Shown here: positions 1 through 9,900 of the stretch, one piece after another
Numbering within the stretch: position 1 is the stretch's first letter
How the letters are laid out: the number at the start of each line of letters is the position of its first letter
NCBI GenBank assembly: GCA_964655065.1
Contig: CAZZLC010000014.1
Span: 78,048-142,047, forward strand
Direction: 5' to 3'
Source: DRPG01 sp964655065
GTDB lineage: Bacteria > Myxococcota_A > UBA796 > GCA-2862545
DNA length: 64,000 nucleotides
The notes under the pieces: model-generated
Database searches by the model: none
What the model saw: only the letters and a program-made list of their open reading frames with translations
Told to the model about the DNA's origin: nothing
Translations under genes and position numbers: made by a program

Positions 1-1631
1 ACCGCTCCCGCGGTGGGCTCGGCCTCCAGCTCGTCCTGGGGCGAGGCGTCTCGCTCGAAGTCGCTCGGGCGAACCCCTTCGCGCAGATCGACCTGGCCGT
101 CGGAAAGACGGGCCACGTGGGTGGCCACGCGCTCCACGAGCCACCGGTCGTGGGTGACGAGGACCAGTGTCCCCTCCCAGTCGACCAGCGAGTCGGCCAG
201 CATCTCGGTCGTCTCGACGTCGAGGTGGTTCGTGGGTTCGTCGAGGAGCATCAGGTTGCTCGGACGGAGCACGAGCGCAGCGAGCGCGACCCGCGCCTTC
301 TCGCCGCCCGACAGCACGCCGATCGGCTTGAGGGCGCCCTCGCCAGACAGACCGAGGCCCCCGAGCACGGAGCGAATCCGCTCGGGCGAGATCATCGGGA
401 GGGTCTCGGAGAGGTGCTCGAGCCCAGAGGGCTCGCTGGGCAACGACTGGGCGAGATCCTGGGAGAACAACCCGATGCGCACGCGGTCGCCGGGCTGGCG
501 ACGCCCGGAGAGCAGGGGCAGCCGGCCCGACACGCTCTGAAGCAGCGTCGACTTGCCGCAGCCGTTCGGCCCGACGAGCGCGACGCGCATGCCTCGCTCG
601 AGCGACAGGTTCACTCCCTGCAGCACTGGTTGGTCGGCCTCCCAGCCGAGGTCCGCGTCGGTGAGCGTCATCACCTGCTGGCCGCCGGGTGGTGGCTCGG
701 GCAACTGAATGCGCGGCCCGCGCTGCTCTCGCTCCGGCGCCTCCACCCGCTCCATCCGGTCGAGCCGGTTCTGGCGCGAGCGGGCCTGGGACGCTTTGGT
801 CGCCTTGGCGCCGAACCGCTCCACGAAGCGCTCCAGCTTGGCGATCTCCTTCTGTTGACGCTCGTACGCGCTGGACCGCTGCTCGTCGGCGAGCGACCGC
901 TGGGCGAGGAAGCTCGAGAAGCTGCCCGTGTAGTCGGCGAGCCGCTTGTGCCGAATCTCGACGACCCGGGTGAGGCAGCGCTCCAGCAGGTAGCGGTCGT
1001 GGCTGACCACCACGAACGCCCAGGGGGCGCTGGCCAGGAAGCCGGCGAGCCACGAGCGGGCCTCGAGGTCGAGGTGGTTCGTGGGCTCGTCGAGCAGCGC
1101 GACATCCGGCTCGGAGAGCAGGAGCCTCGCCAGCGCGATGCGCATCTGCCAGCCCCCCGAGAACGTCGTGCAAGACCGCTCCCAGTCTTCGGGTCCGAAG
1201 CCGAGCCCGTCGAGCACCTCGCCGATCCGCTCGTCCTGGGCGAAGCCCCCCGCCTGGCGCATCGCCTCGGTGGCGCGGTCGAGCCGCTCGGTGGCTCGGG
1301 TTCCCGACGTCTCGACCGCCCGCTGGGCGGCCTCGAACTCCGCGCGAAGCCCGTTGAGACGGTCCATGCGGCTCCTGGCTTCCTCCCAGACCGTCTTCTC
1401 CGACCCCGAGACCGCGGTCTGGGGCAGCCAGCCGAGCCGCAGGCCGTTCCGCTTCTGCAGCGCCCCCGAGTCCAGCGGGATCTCGCCCACGAGGGCGCGC
1501 AGCAGGGTCGTCTTGCCCGAGCCGTTGCGGCCCACGAGGCCGACGTGGTCGCTGGGGCGGACGTGCACGCTCGCGTCGACCAGGATGTCCCGTCCACCCA
1601 TCGACACGGTCGCCGATTCGAGTCGGATCAC
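1..1631 (-). CDS. ABC-F family ATPase, 3' end beyond the window
   Basis: A soluble protein with two ABC ATPase cassettes and no membrane segment, as in the ABC-F (Uup/EttA/YheS) family, whose members act on ribosomes or related complexes. Cassette 1 shows Walker A GRNGSGKTT, signature FSGGWQMRIALARLL and Walker B LLDEPTNHLD. A charged linker with YERQQKEIAKLERF follows. Cassette 2 shows GPNGCGKST, LSGGEKARVALAAL and LLDEPTNHLD. The chosen start is GTG at 1631, because it overlaps the TGA of the upstream TPR gene (GTGA) and gives the N-terminus VIRLESATVSMGG. About 543 codons are visible and the frame is still open at position 1. The ABC-F class is clear. Which member it is (Uup, YheS or a resistance type) cannot be decided. 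Confidence 0.9.
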   Translation of the reverse strand, partial: MIRLESATVSMGGRDILVDASVHVRPSDHVGLVGRNGSGKTTLLRALVGEIPLDSGALQKRNGLRLGWLPQTAVSGSEKTVWEEARSRMDRLNGLRAEFEAAQRAVETSGTRATERLDRATEAMRQAGGFAQDERIGEVLDGLGFGPEDWERSCTTFSGGWQMRIALARLLLSEPDVALLDEPTNHLDLEARSWLAGFLASAPWAFVVVSHDRYLLERCLTRVVEIRHKRLADYTGSFSSFLAQRSLADEQRSSAYERQQKEIAKLERFVERFGAKATKASQARSRQNRLDRMERVEAPEREQRGPRIQLPEPPPGGQQVMTLTDADLGWEADQPVLQGVNLSLERGMRVALVGPNGCGKSTLLQSVSGRLPLLSGRRQPGDRVRIGLFSQDLAQSLPSEPSGLEHLSETLPMISPERIRSVLGGLGLSGEGALKPIGVLSGGEKARVALAALVLRPSNLMLLDEPTNHLDVETTEMLADSLVDWEGTLVLVTHDRWLVERVATHVARLSDGQVDLREGVRPSDFERDASPQDELEAEPTAGA

Positions 1632-3076
1632 CGTCGGTTCCTCACTCCCTGCCGAAGTCGGGCGAGCCCCAGGCGGAGCACCCGCCACAGCTCGGCGACT
1701 TCGTCGTCGGACGCCTGGCGTAACAGGTGGACCTGCAGCTGGCCGTGCTCGTCGAAGACCAAGCGGTCCAAGAGCCCCTCGGGTAGGTCGTCGCGAACGA
1801 TCGCCAGCAACGCTTCGCCGATGCCCTCGAACCCCGTACCGCAGCCACAGGAGCGGCCTGCCCGCAGCGCCGCGAGGTGCCGCTCGACGGGGAGGACGTC
1901 ACGATGTCCGGCGGGGAGGAGGTCCCGGGCGAGGAGCAGCTCCTCCTCGGCGCGCGAGGGCTCGCCGCGGTGGCAGAGCGTGATTCCGAGCGCGGTGTGC
2001 GCCTGACCTCGCAGCAGAGGGTCGGCCACGTCGGTGGCGGCGAGCAGCAACGACTCTCCCTCGTCGGCCCGGCCGACGTCGACCAGCCACAGTCCGAAGT
2101 TCCGGAGGGTCGAGGAGCGCAGCTCGGCCGAGGCCGGGCCCGGGAGGTCGGCGAGCCGGGTCAGGGCGTCCTGGTAGTGGGCCTCGGTCTCGAGGGGCCG
2201 ATCCGCTTCGCTCGTGGCCAGGGCCAGGCCGAGGGTCACCTCGTGGGCCCTCTCGGGGGTGCCGAAGGCGTCGAGGAGAGCCTGCAGCGAGGTGAGGGCC
2301 TGGATGCGGGTCGAGTGGTCGCCCACGAGCCCGGCGAGGTTGGCGAGGGCGGCGAGGAGACCCTCGTGAACAGCGTCGCGAGGCCCGAACCGTCGGAGGA
2401 CCTGCTGGCGCACTCCCTCGAGGACGCGGATCGCGCGGACGGGATCGCGGGTCCGGTCGGCGCGTTCGAGCGCGGCGTGCGCCAGGTCGCGGATCTCGGT
2501 GTCGGTCAGCGGGTCCAGCTCGGCATCGACGAACGGGCGCGCGTCGGTCCGTTCTCGGACCTCGGCGCCCACGATGCGGGCCATCGCGAGCTCGGGATGA
2601 GCGTGTCGTCGAAAGATGGCGACCGCCTCGGCAACGTGGGCCGCGGCCTCCTCCAGGATGCCCTGGGCGAGCTCGGCGTCGGCGAGCGGCAAGAGGCCGT
2701 AGCCCACGCCGGGATGGCCCTCGCCAAAGAACCGGCGCCGCTGGTCGAGACCCGACTGGAGCACCCGGACCGCCTCGTCGGTCTGGCCCGACGCGAGCAG
2801 CAGCTCGCCGAGGTTCCGCACGTGAGAGAGCTGGGCCTGCGCGCTGGGTGCGTCGACCCCCTCGACGGCAGCCGCGCGGCGCAGCGCAGCGATGGCACCC
2901 TGCAGGTCACCGGACGCGACGAGCACGGCCGCGAGCTCACCGAGCGCGTTCGCATGGCCCGGTGTGTCGGCGCCGTGGTTGCTGCCGGCGCTCTCCGCGA
3001 GCTGGCTCGCCACGACCTCGGCCTCGCGCCGGTTCCCCGTGCGCAGGGCGGCCCACGCGTCGTCGATCGTCTGCAC
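1628..3076 (-). CDS. Tetratricopeptide-repeat protein
   Basis: A 482-residue all-helical protein made of repeated 34-42-residue helix pairs. Examples are ALGELAAVLVASGDLQGAIAALRRA, split over residues ~50-75, and NLGELLLASGQTDEAVRVL, both of the TPR or kinesin-light-chain type. The last ~70 residues (after CGCGTGFEGIGEALL) are not repeat-like, and CGCG could bind a metal. The start is GTG at 3076, just after a G-rich stretch that can serve as ribosome binding site. Reading on upstream would run into the divergent lipoprotein gene. The stop overlaps the GTG of the ABC-F gene, so the two are probably co-translated. No specific function is recognised; TPR proteins are scaffolds. Confidence 0.75.
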   Translation of the reverse strand: MQTIDDAWAALRTGNRREAEVVASQLAESAGSNHGADTPGHANALGELAAVLVASGDLQGAIAALRRAAAVEGVDAPSAQAQLSHVRNLGELLLASGQTDEAVRVLQSGLDQRRRFFGEGHPGVGYGLLPLADAELAQGILEEAAAHVAEAVAIFRRHAHPELAMARIVGAEVRERTDARPFVDAELDPLTDTEIRDLAHAALERADRTRDPVRAIRVLEGVRQQVLRRFGPRDAVHEGLLAALANLAGLVGDHSTRIQALTSLQALLDAFGTPERAHEVTLGLALATSEADRPLETEAHYQDALTRLADLPGPASAELRSSTLRNFGLWLVDVGRADEGESLLLAATDVADPLLRGQAHTALGITLCHRGEPSRAEEELLLARDLLPAGHRDVLPVERHLAALRAGRSCGCGTGFEGIGEALLAIVRDDLPEGLLDRLVFDEHGQLQVHLLRQASDDEVAELWRVLRLGLARLRQGVRNRR

Positions 3077-3140
3077 CGGCCCCCCCTGGATGTCACGTCG
3101 TATCCTTGCGATGCCGGGCCCGCGCCATAAGGACCGAGCG

Positions 3141-3980
3141 ATGAACCGCCGGACGACCATTCGGGCCCTCGCCGCGTGGGGACTGCTCGGAGCGTGCACT
3201 GGCCGATCCCCGGCTCCCGTCACCCCGCGCTGGCTCTCGCTCTCTCCCCAGATCACGGAGACCGCGTTCGCGCTCGGCGCAGCGCTGGTCGGCCGCAGCA
3301 CGTTCTGCGTGCTTCCCCCCGAAGCGGAGCGACTGCCGCGAGCGGGCACCGCGCTCACGCCAGATCTCGAGGCCATCGTGGCCTTGGGACCCACGGGCAT
3401 CCTGGTCGGAGGGGCGAAATCCATCGACGTGGACCGGCTCGCCAAGCTGGCCCCCGTCGAGGTGCTTCCTTGGCTCACCCACGCCGAGGTGGTGTCGTCC
3501 ATCCGTCGTCTCGGCAAGGTGCTCGAGGTGAGGCTCGCCGCAGACGCGCTCGCCCGGCGCTTCGAGACCACGCTCTCGGGCGACCCGCCCTCGGATGCGC
3601 CCCGGGTGCTGCTCGCATTGGCCGGCGCCGATCTCGGTCGGGGCACGCTGTGGTACATCAAGCCCGCCTCGCTACACGGGGCGGCGCTCGCCGCTGCAGG
3701 GTTCCGCAACGCCGTGGACGGTCCCGTTCAGGGCCCCCCGCAGATGTCGCTCGAACAGCTCATCGACCTGGATCCGGACGTCATCGTGATTCTCTCCGCG
3801 CAGGAGCTGGACGAGGCCGCGCAGCAGCGCACGAAGTCGGCGTTCGCGGCGATCGAGCCTCTGGCCGCGGCGCGCGCGGGTCGCATCGCGGTGCTCCACG
3901 GGCCGACGACCCTGTCGACCGGTCCGTCGATCCTGGACTTTCCCGCGCGCCTCGCGGCGGTCGCGAAGCGACCGGAGTGA
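3141..3980 (+). CDS. ABC importer substrate-binding lipoprotein, BtuF/FhuD-like
   Basis: A 279-residue periplasmic binding protein of the class III metal-chelate type (vitamin B12, siderophore or haem). The N-terminus MNRRTTIRALAAWGLLGAC is a lipoprotein signal with lipobox LGAC, so Cys19 would be lipidated. RWLSLSPQITETAFALGA is the typical first strand of BtuF-like proteins, and LEAIVALGPTGILVG and LIDLDPDVIVIL are the other conserved strands. The start ATG has AAGGA ten bases upstream. It heads a GTGA-coupled three-gene importer and is divergent from the TPR gene, with 64 bases between. The ligand is not readable; no TonB receptor or cobalamin gene is nearby. Confidence 0.85.
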   Translation: MNRRTTIRALAAWGLLGACTGRSPAPVTPRWLSLSPQITETAFALGAALVGRSTFCVLPPEAERLPRAGTALTPDLEAIVALGPTGILVGGAKSIDVDRLAKLAPVEVLPWLTHAEVVSSIRRLGKVLEVRLAADALARRFETTLSGDPPSDAPRVLLALAGADLGRGTLWYIKPASLHGAALAAAGFRNAVDGPVQGPPQMSLEQLIDLDPDVIVILSAQELDEAAQQRTKSAFAAIEPLAAARAGRIAVLHGPTTLSTGPSILDFPARLAAVAKRPE

Positions 3981-4750
3981 TCACGGCCCGCAAGGTCGGG
4001 GTCCAGCTCGACGGGCGCTGGATCCTCGACGGCGTGGACCTTGCCGTGGCCAAGGGCACGCTGACCGTGTTGGTGGGACCCAACGGCGCGGGCAAGTCGA
4101 CGCTGCTCGACGTGCTCCGGGGTTGGCGGCGCCCCACCCGGGGTATCGTCGAGGTCAGCGGGCGCGCCCTTCACGACCTGACGCCCCGCGAGCGCGCGGC
4201 CCAGGTGGCTTGGCTGCCCCAGCACCCGAGGGTCCACGACGTGATGACGGTGGCCGAGTGGCTCGGCACGGCGCGGTACCGCTTCGGGGAGGTGCCCTCG
4301 GCGGCCCGACCCGCCATCGACGCCTCGCTCGCCGAGGTCGACATGGCCTGGGCGGTCGACCGCTTCGCCCAGACGCTGTCGGGCGGGGAGGCGCAGCGGG
4401 TGGCGCTCGCGGCCCTCATCGCCCAGGAGGCCCGAGCCTGGCTGCTCGACGAGCCCACTCACCACCTCGACCCGGCGGCAGTACAGGCGATTCTCGGCGT
4501 GCTTCGGCGGCGCCTTCGCGAAGGCCAGACGATGGTGGTCGTCGCGCACCAGCTCGACGAGATCACGAGCGTCCTCGAGCCAGATGATGCACCACTGGTC
4601 AGCGTCGTCGGCCTGCGGGAGGGACGCCTCCGGTTCGTGCGTCCGCTCGACGACCCGCAGGAGCTGGCTCGGGCGCTGTCCGAGCTGTACGACGTGCGGC
4701 TCGAGGCCGTGACCCTCGCTGGCCGGGTCCGCTTCGTGGTGGTGCCGTGA
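3977..4750 (+). CDS. ABC importer ATP-binding protein, BtuD/FecE-like
   Basis: A 257-residue ATPase that would power the importer encoded by the flanking genes from the cytoplasmic face. It has Walker A GPNGAGKST, Q-loop WLPQH, signature LSGGEAQRVALAAL, Walker B WLLDEPTHHLDP (HHLD replaces the common NHLD or SHLD) and a switch His in VVVAHQLDE. The GTG start at 3977 overlaps the TGA of the binding-protein gene (GTGA). Length and order match metal-chelate importers. Substrate unknown. Confidence 0.9.
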   Translation: MITARKVGVQLDGRWILDGVDLAVAKGTLTVLVGPNGAGKSTLLDVLRGWRRPTRGIVEVSGRALHDLTPRERAAQVAWLPQHPRVHDVMTVAEWLGTARYRFGEVPSAARPAIDASLAEVDMAWAVDRFAQTLSGGEAQRVALAALIAQEARAWLLDEPTHHLDPAAVQAILGVLRRRLREGQTMVVVAHQLDEITSVLEPDDAPLVSVVGLREGRLRFVRPLDDPQELARALSELYDVRLEAVTLAGRVRFVVVP

Positions 4751-5694
4751 TGCGCCTGCGGATCGGGTTGGTGGTGGGCCTGACCGGTCTGGTGGTCGCC
4801 CTGGCGCCGCTCCTGGGGCCGCCAGTTCGTGCTGACGCGATGGCCTTCGTGCTCACCGAGCTCCGGGTTCCCCGGGTGCTCGTCGGGGCGCTGGTCGGCG
4901 CGTGTCTCGGGGGAGTGGGGGCCGCCTACCAGGCCCTGTTCGCGAACCCGCTGGCCACCCCGAGCACCACCGGAACCACCGCAGGGGCGGCGCTCGGAGC
5001 GCTGTTCGCGTTCGTGGTCTTGCCGGCGTCGCTGACCGCGTCGTCGTGGGTGGTCGTGGCCTGCGCGTTCGCAGGCGCCCTCCTCGTGTCTGGCCCTGTT
5101 GCCTGGCTCTCCCTCCGTGGCGAGGCTCGCATCGAGTCGGTGCTGTTGGCGGGCATCGCCGCCACGCTCGCGGCGTCGGCCCTCACCACGGGCCTGCAGG
5201 TCCAGGCCGACCTCACCGCGACGTTTCGCGCCGTTCGGTGGTCGCTGGGAAGCGTGGAGCAGGTTGGCTACGCGGGCGTACTGGCCTTGTCGGGGACCAC
5301 CGGACTCACCCTCGCCCTGGTCCTCGGTCGCACCCGAGGCCTCCAGAGCCTGGTCCTCGGGGAGCCCAGTGCACACGCGCAGGGTGTCGACGTTCCCGCC
5401 GTCCGTCGCGATGTGCTGATCGGCGGTTGCTTCGGCGTCGCCGCGTCGGTGGCCTGGTGTGGACCCATCGCCTTCGTCGGGCTCGTGGTGCCCCACCTGG
5501 TGCGGCTCGCGCTCGGCCCCTCGCGGCGCGTGGGCATCCCGCTCTCCGCGGTCGTCGGCGCCGGCTTCCTCGTGCTCTGCGACACGCTCGGTCGAACGGC
5601 GTTCCCGGGGACCGTGCTGCCCGTGGGCGTACTGACCGCCGGAATCGGAGCCCCGCTCCTCATGGGCCTCGTGCTGCGGCGGCCGACCCCCTAA
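4750..5694 (+). CDS. ABC importer permease, BtuC/FecCD-like
   Basis: A 314-residue, strongly hydrophobic protein with about nine to ten membrane segments, the usual size of FecCD-family permeases. Family features are LRVPRVLVGALVGACLGGVGAAYQ near the N-terminus (residues ~38-62), a run on ANPLATPSTTG, and the C-terminal ATPase-coupling region with GPIAFVGLVVPHLVR. The ATG at 4750 overlaps the upstream stop as TGATG; GTG at 4747 is an equally possible start. It closes the three-gene importer. Its stop TAA overlaps the TAG of the convergent gene, so there is no room for a separate terminator. Confidence 0.88.
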   Translation: MRLRIGLVVGLTGLVVALAPLLGPPVRADAMAFVLTELRVPRVLVGALVGACLGGVGAAYQALFANPLATPSTTGTTAGAALGALFAFVVLPASLTASSWVVVACAFAGALLVSGPVAWLSLRGEARIESVLLAGIAATLAASALTTGLQVQADLTATFRAVRWSLGSVEQVGYAGVLALSGTTGLTLALVLGRTRGLQSLVLGEPSAHAQGVDVPAVRRDVLIGGCFGVAASVAWCGPIAFVGLVVPHLVRLALGPSRRVGIPLSAVVGAGFLVLCDTLGRTAFPGTVLPVGVLTAGIGAPLLMGLVLRRPTP

Positions 5695-6365
5695 TGGGGC
5701 GGCGCGTTGCCCGAGACGGAGCGGATCATCTTGGGCATCTCCTCGTACTGGACCAGCCGCTCTCCGGGTCGGCTCGCGAGCCCGAACAGGATGGCCATCT
5801 GGGCCGAAGGCTGGTCGGCTGCGCGGAGCCACGCCTTGTAGGCCTCGGTGGCGCCCAGCCGGGCCCGCATCACGGGCTGCAGCAGGTCCAGCACGGGGTC
5901 GACGGCCTGACCGAGGCCCCGGACCGCCACGACCTGGTCCTGCATGACCTGGAGCAGCACGTCGCCCGTCTCGGCCTTGTAGATCCTCGGGGAGTCGATG
6001 TACGCGAAATAGACGGTCTCGAGCTCCTCGCGCGGCGCGCCGAGCACGGTGAGCTCTCTGATGATGGGCTGGCTCTGGGTGAGGCTCGCGAACCAGCGGT
6101 CCTCGGCAGTCGCCATGTTCCGTGCCGCTTCGTGGACCGGCTTGGCCCCTCGAATGACCCAGACCGCAACTCCGCCCGCGCCGATGATGCCGGCGATGAT
6201 GGCCCCGAGCAGCGCAAAGCGGGCCAGGGAGAAAGCGAAAGAGCTGAAGAGGTCGAACTCGATCGAGCCACGGACGAACCTCCGCTCGTCGGGCTTGCGC
6301 TCTCTGTCGTCGTCGTCGGGCCGGTCGTGCGGGGCGACGTGAACGCGATCGGGCCGGATCTCCAT
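5691..6365 (-). CDS. Single-pass membrane protein of unknown function
   Basis: A 224-residue protein with an Asp/Arg-rich cytoplasmic N-terminus (residues 1-38, DRPDDDDRERKPDERR), one long hydrophobic helix at ~44-71, and a ~150-residue mostly helical domain after it. In-frame ATGs lie at 6365 and 6410. I chose 6365 because GAGGA lies upstream and the extra residues look non-coding. I do not recognise the domain. Its 3' end overlaps the convergent permease gene by three bases. Confidence 0.65.
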   Translation of the reverse strand: MEIRPDRVHVAPHDRPDDDDRERKPDERRFVRGSIEFDLFSSFAFSLARFALLGAIIAGIIGAGGVAVWVIRGAKPVHEAARNMATAEDRWFASLTQSQPIIRELTVLGAPREELETVYFAYIDSPRIYKAETGDVLLQVMQDQVVAVRGLGQAVDPVLDLLQPVMRARLGATEAYKAWLRAADQPSAQMAILFGLASRPGERLVQYEEMPKMIRSVSGNAPPH

Positions 6366-6419
6366 GCGATCATCCTCGAGGGGTAGGCCCGCCGAAACTA
6401 ACCGTTGCACCCTTCCCTG

Positions 6420-6923
6420 TCAGGGGAAGAGACCGCTCGGCAGGAGGCCGGCCCTTGCGAGCAACGCTGCCACGAAGAGTGCCAAGAAGACAAGAACTCC
6501 CAGGGTGAAGCCGAGACCCCCTCCCCCGACGACCCCCTTCGGAGCACGTTTCCGGTCGGTAATCCACACCGTTCGGCCAGGCCGACCTGGTCTCAGTGCC
6601 CAGCCCGGCTGCTTGGCGCACGCGGGTCCGAGGGCCTCGTTCACCACCCCACGTAGGACCCCCCCTGGAACCAAGCTGTGCTGGCCGAGACCGTGCACCA
6701 GCACGAGCGCGCCCGCCCGAGGCGGCTCGGCATCGACCAGGGTGCGCACGAGCTGCTTCGCGAGCCCGGCCCTGAGGTCGTGAAGGTCGACGACCACCGC
6801 ACCGTGCTCCTCGCCGATGTGGGTCTTCGTTCGCCACGGCCGCTCGTCAGACCACGGCTGTTCGCGGGCTGCCTTCTCGATGCCCGACAAGAGGCGTCGA
6901 TACCGGTCGAGCTCGGACGCCAC
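6420..6923 (-). CDS. Smr-domain protein with C-terminal membrane anchor
   Basis: A 167-residue protein. Residues ~43-125 match the Smr (small MutS-related) domain, with VVVDLHDLRAGLAKQLV for the LDLHG motif and LVLVHGLGQHS (76-83) for the IHGKG motif. Many Smr domains are nucleases or RNA/ribosome-associated. The second Gly of the first motif is Asp here and the usual Lys of HGKG is Leu. A hydrophobic helix at ~137-160 makes it look tail-anchored, which is unusual for Smr proteins. GTG at 6923 is preferred over ATG at 6980: it overlaps the kinase stop as TAGTG and has GAGGA four bases upstream. Biochemical role unknown. Confidence 0.7.
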   Translation of the reverse strand: MASELDRYRRLLSGIEKAAREQPWSDERPWRTKTHIGEEHGAVVVDLHDLRAGLAKQLVRTLVDAEPPRAGALVLVHGLGQHSLVPGGVLRGVVNEALGPACAKQPGWALRPGRPGRTVWITDRKRAPKGVVGGGGLGFTLGVLVFLALFVAALLARAGLLPSGLFP

Positions 6924-9900
6924 TACGTCCTCGCGTGGGTCTTCGTCGGGTGTCGGGCGCGGCGCAGGAACTGCGACCACGGATGGAGCCGGAACGCCGT
7001 CGCGTCGGTCGAGGAGAGGGGCTGGGCGAGGCGCTCGATCATGTCACCGGCGCGCGCGTAGGCCTCCACGGCGGTGCTCTTGCCCATCGCCTTGAGGTAC
7101 CGGCCTCTTGCGATCTGGCGCTCGATGCGAACGCAGGCGGCGGGTTGGGTGTCGAGCCAGTCGGCGAGCGGACGGAACACCAGGTCCGGGTCCACGCTCT
7201 CGCTCATGGCCCGCGCCTGGGAGACACAAGCCAGGGCGAGCGCGGGCAGGTCGCCCGTGCGGCGCAGCCTGCCCACCGCGGCCCCGAACTGGCCGAGTGC
7301 ATTGCTGCGGTCGCCGTTCAGCCATCGCGCCTCGGCCTGGAGCGCTCGTGCCTGCTCCGCGGTGACGGTGAGACCGGCCGCCTCTCCACGCTGCACCACC
7401 CCGCCGAGCCGCTGCACGGCATCATCGAGCAGCCCCGAGGCGACCTCGATCCGCCCCCAGACCAGGTCGACCTCGAGCCGAAGGTCGAGGTGCTCGGCAC
7501 GTCGCAGCGTCGCGGCGAGCTCGTCGACACACTCCTGGGCCTGGCCCAGCCGGCCGAGGTCGACTTCGCACCAGGCATTGGCGAGGAGGAGTCGAACGTA
7601 GAAGGTCGGTACCTCGCTCTGCCGGATCAGGGGCATCTGGTGGTAGAGCAAGCCGAGCGCTTCGGAGAAGCGACCCTGCAGACGCAGGGCGTGGGTCCAC
7701 GTGGGTACGGCCTCGGCGAGTCCGCGGATGTCCCCGACGTCGCCGAACACGCTGATCGCCGTCCACGCGGTGGCCTCTGCCTCGGTGAGCAGCCCACGCG
7801 AGAACTGCCAGCCGGCGACCCCGGTGTCGGCGTGAGCCCGCACGGATGGGTCACCCACCTCGACGGCGAGGCGTCGGGCCCGGCCGTGCCACTGGGCCGC
7901 GTCGTCCACGTCGCCCTGGATGCGCTGCGACCACCCCTTCAGCGAGGCGACCATCGCCCCGAGCGGGCTCGGAGGCGTGTTCTCGACGTGTTTCCACGCT
8001 TCGTCGAGCTCGCGCCGGAAGCTGGGAAAGTGTCCGATGGCCCTGTGGATCTGGGCTCGCGTGAGGTGCATCTCCGCGTCGAACACCGCCTGCTCGACGC
8101 GGGGGAGCCCGGTGCGTCGCAAGCACCTCTCGGCACGGGCCAGCGCCTTCGTGGCATTGCCATCTGTGGGGTTCGAGGACAGCAGGCAGTTCGCGTAGAG
8201 CAGGAGGAGTTGACCGCGCAGCACGTCGTCGACGCCCCGGGCGGACACGTCGAGGTTCGGGATGACGTCGTCGAGCACCTGAAGGGCGGTGACCGGCTCG
8301 TTGTAGGCCAGGTGGTGCACCGCCCAGTCGCGAGCGCGCAGGAAGGCCTGTCGCGGCTGACCCGTGGACAGAAGCAGTCGGATCTGCGCAGCAAACGCGG
8401 GATGATCGGCGACCTGGTCGATGATGAGGCGCTCGAGCACGCGCCGACGACCCGGCTGGAGCTGGTCGATCACGATGTCCTCGGCGAGGACCTGACGCCA
8501 GGTCGCGTAGTCGAAGCCTTTGCGCTGCTGCAGCGTGATCCAGCCGCGGTTCGCGAGGTCCCGCAGCGTGGGCAGCACCTCGGCGGGGGACCGCTGCACC
8601 GCGCCGGCCACCACCCGCACCGAGCCTTCACCGCCCATCAGGGCCAGCGCCTCGAGGCAGCGGCGCCGGTCGGTCGGCAGGCTGGCGAATCGGTCGAGGA
8701 TGCGGTCGCGGGCGCCCTCGGGGACCTGAAGCTCCCAGGTCTCCTGCTGCGCCCACTCGATGCGGTTCTGGTCCCGGCTGCGCACCCGGAGCATCCCGTC
8801 GGCGATGAGCCCGTGAACCACCTCTTCGACGTAGGTGGGCAGACCGCCCGAGGCTTCGTGGATCCGGCGCGCCACCGCGGCGGGCGGCGGGCGGCGGTGG
8901 AGCATCGCGCCCACGAGCAAGGCCACCTCGCGAGGGGTCATGGGCGGCAGCGGGATTCGCCGGGCATCCTTGAGCCGTCGCCGGGCGAGCGAGTCCGGGT
9001 CGTCGGCGTGCTCGGTGCAGTCGCCGATCAGCATGACCCGGGAGCCCAGCGTGGCGAGCTCCTGACGAAGCCCCGCGAGCGCCTCGTAGCCCACGGGACC
9101 GGCGTACTGCAGGCCGCGCACGAAGACGATCACGGGGTTCTGGTCGTTGTGGGCGCGCCGGTCGAGCAGTCGAGCCCCCGCCTGGCGAATGACCTCGAGC
9201 CGCTCGGCGACCGCGATGCTCGAGGCGTAGGTCATGCGGTCGATGGCGTCGGCGTCGTGCTGGATCGCGTCGGTCGCGAGCTTGCCGAAGGAGCGGGCCA
9301 CGATCGACAGCGCATAGGCGAACTGCACGAGGTCGTCGGCCCCGGGCCGGAAGAAGATGCTCACCGAGCGCCAGCCGCGGTGGGTGACCTCCTTCTCCAT
9401 CGCCCCCATGATCGAGTGTCGCCCGGACCCGTCGACCCCTACCACCAGCGCCATCGCGCCCGACGCGTCGGGGTTGCGGAGGTCGGCGGCGTGGTCGATG
9501 AATGCCTGCAGCTCCCGAAGCTGCTTCTCCCGACCCACGAGGCGCTCGCGGCCCTGGTCCACGTCGAGGGTGCCGGGCAGCCGCAGCATGCCGCCGGCGA
9601 GCGCCTCCAGCGCGTGAGCTACCTCCGCTCCGGTCTGCGGCCGCTGGGCCGGGTCCTTCGCGAGCAGGCGCAGGATGACGTGCTCGAGCCCCTCCGGCAG
9701 GGTGGGGGCGAACGAGCGCGGCTGGGGTGGAGGCTCGCGGACGTGCATCCGTGCGAGCTCACCCAGGTCGTCGGACTCGAAGGGGCGCTTGCCGGTCGCC
9801 ATGCGGAACAGCAGCACCCCGAAGGAGTAGAGGTCGGAGCGACCGTCGACGTTCTCGTTCAGCAGCTGCTCGGGCGAGGCATACGCGAAGGTGCCGATGA

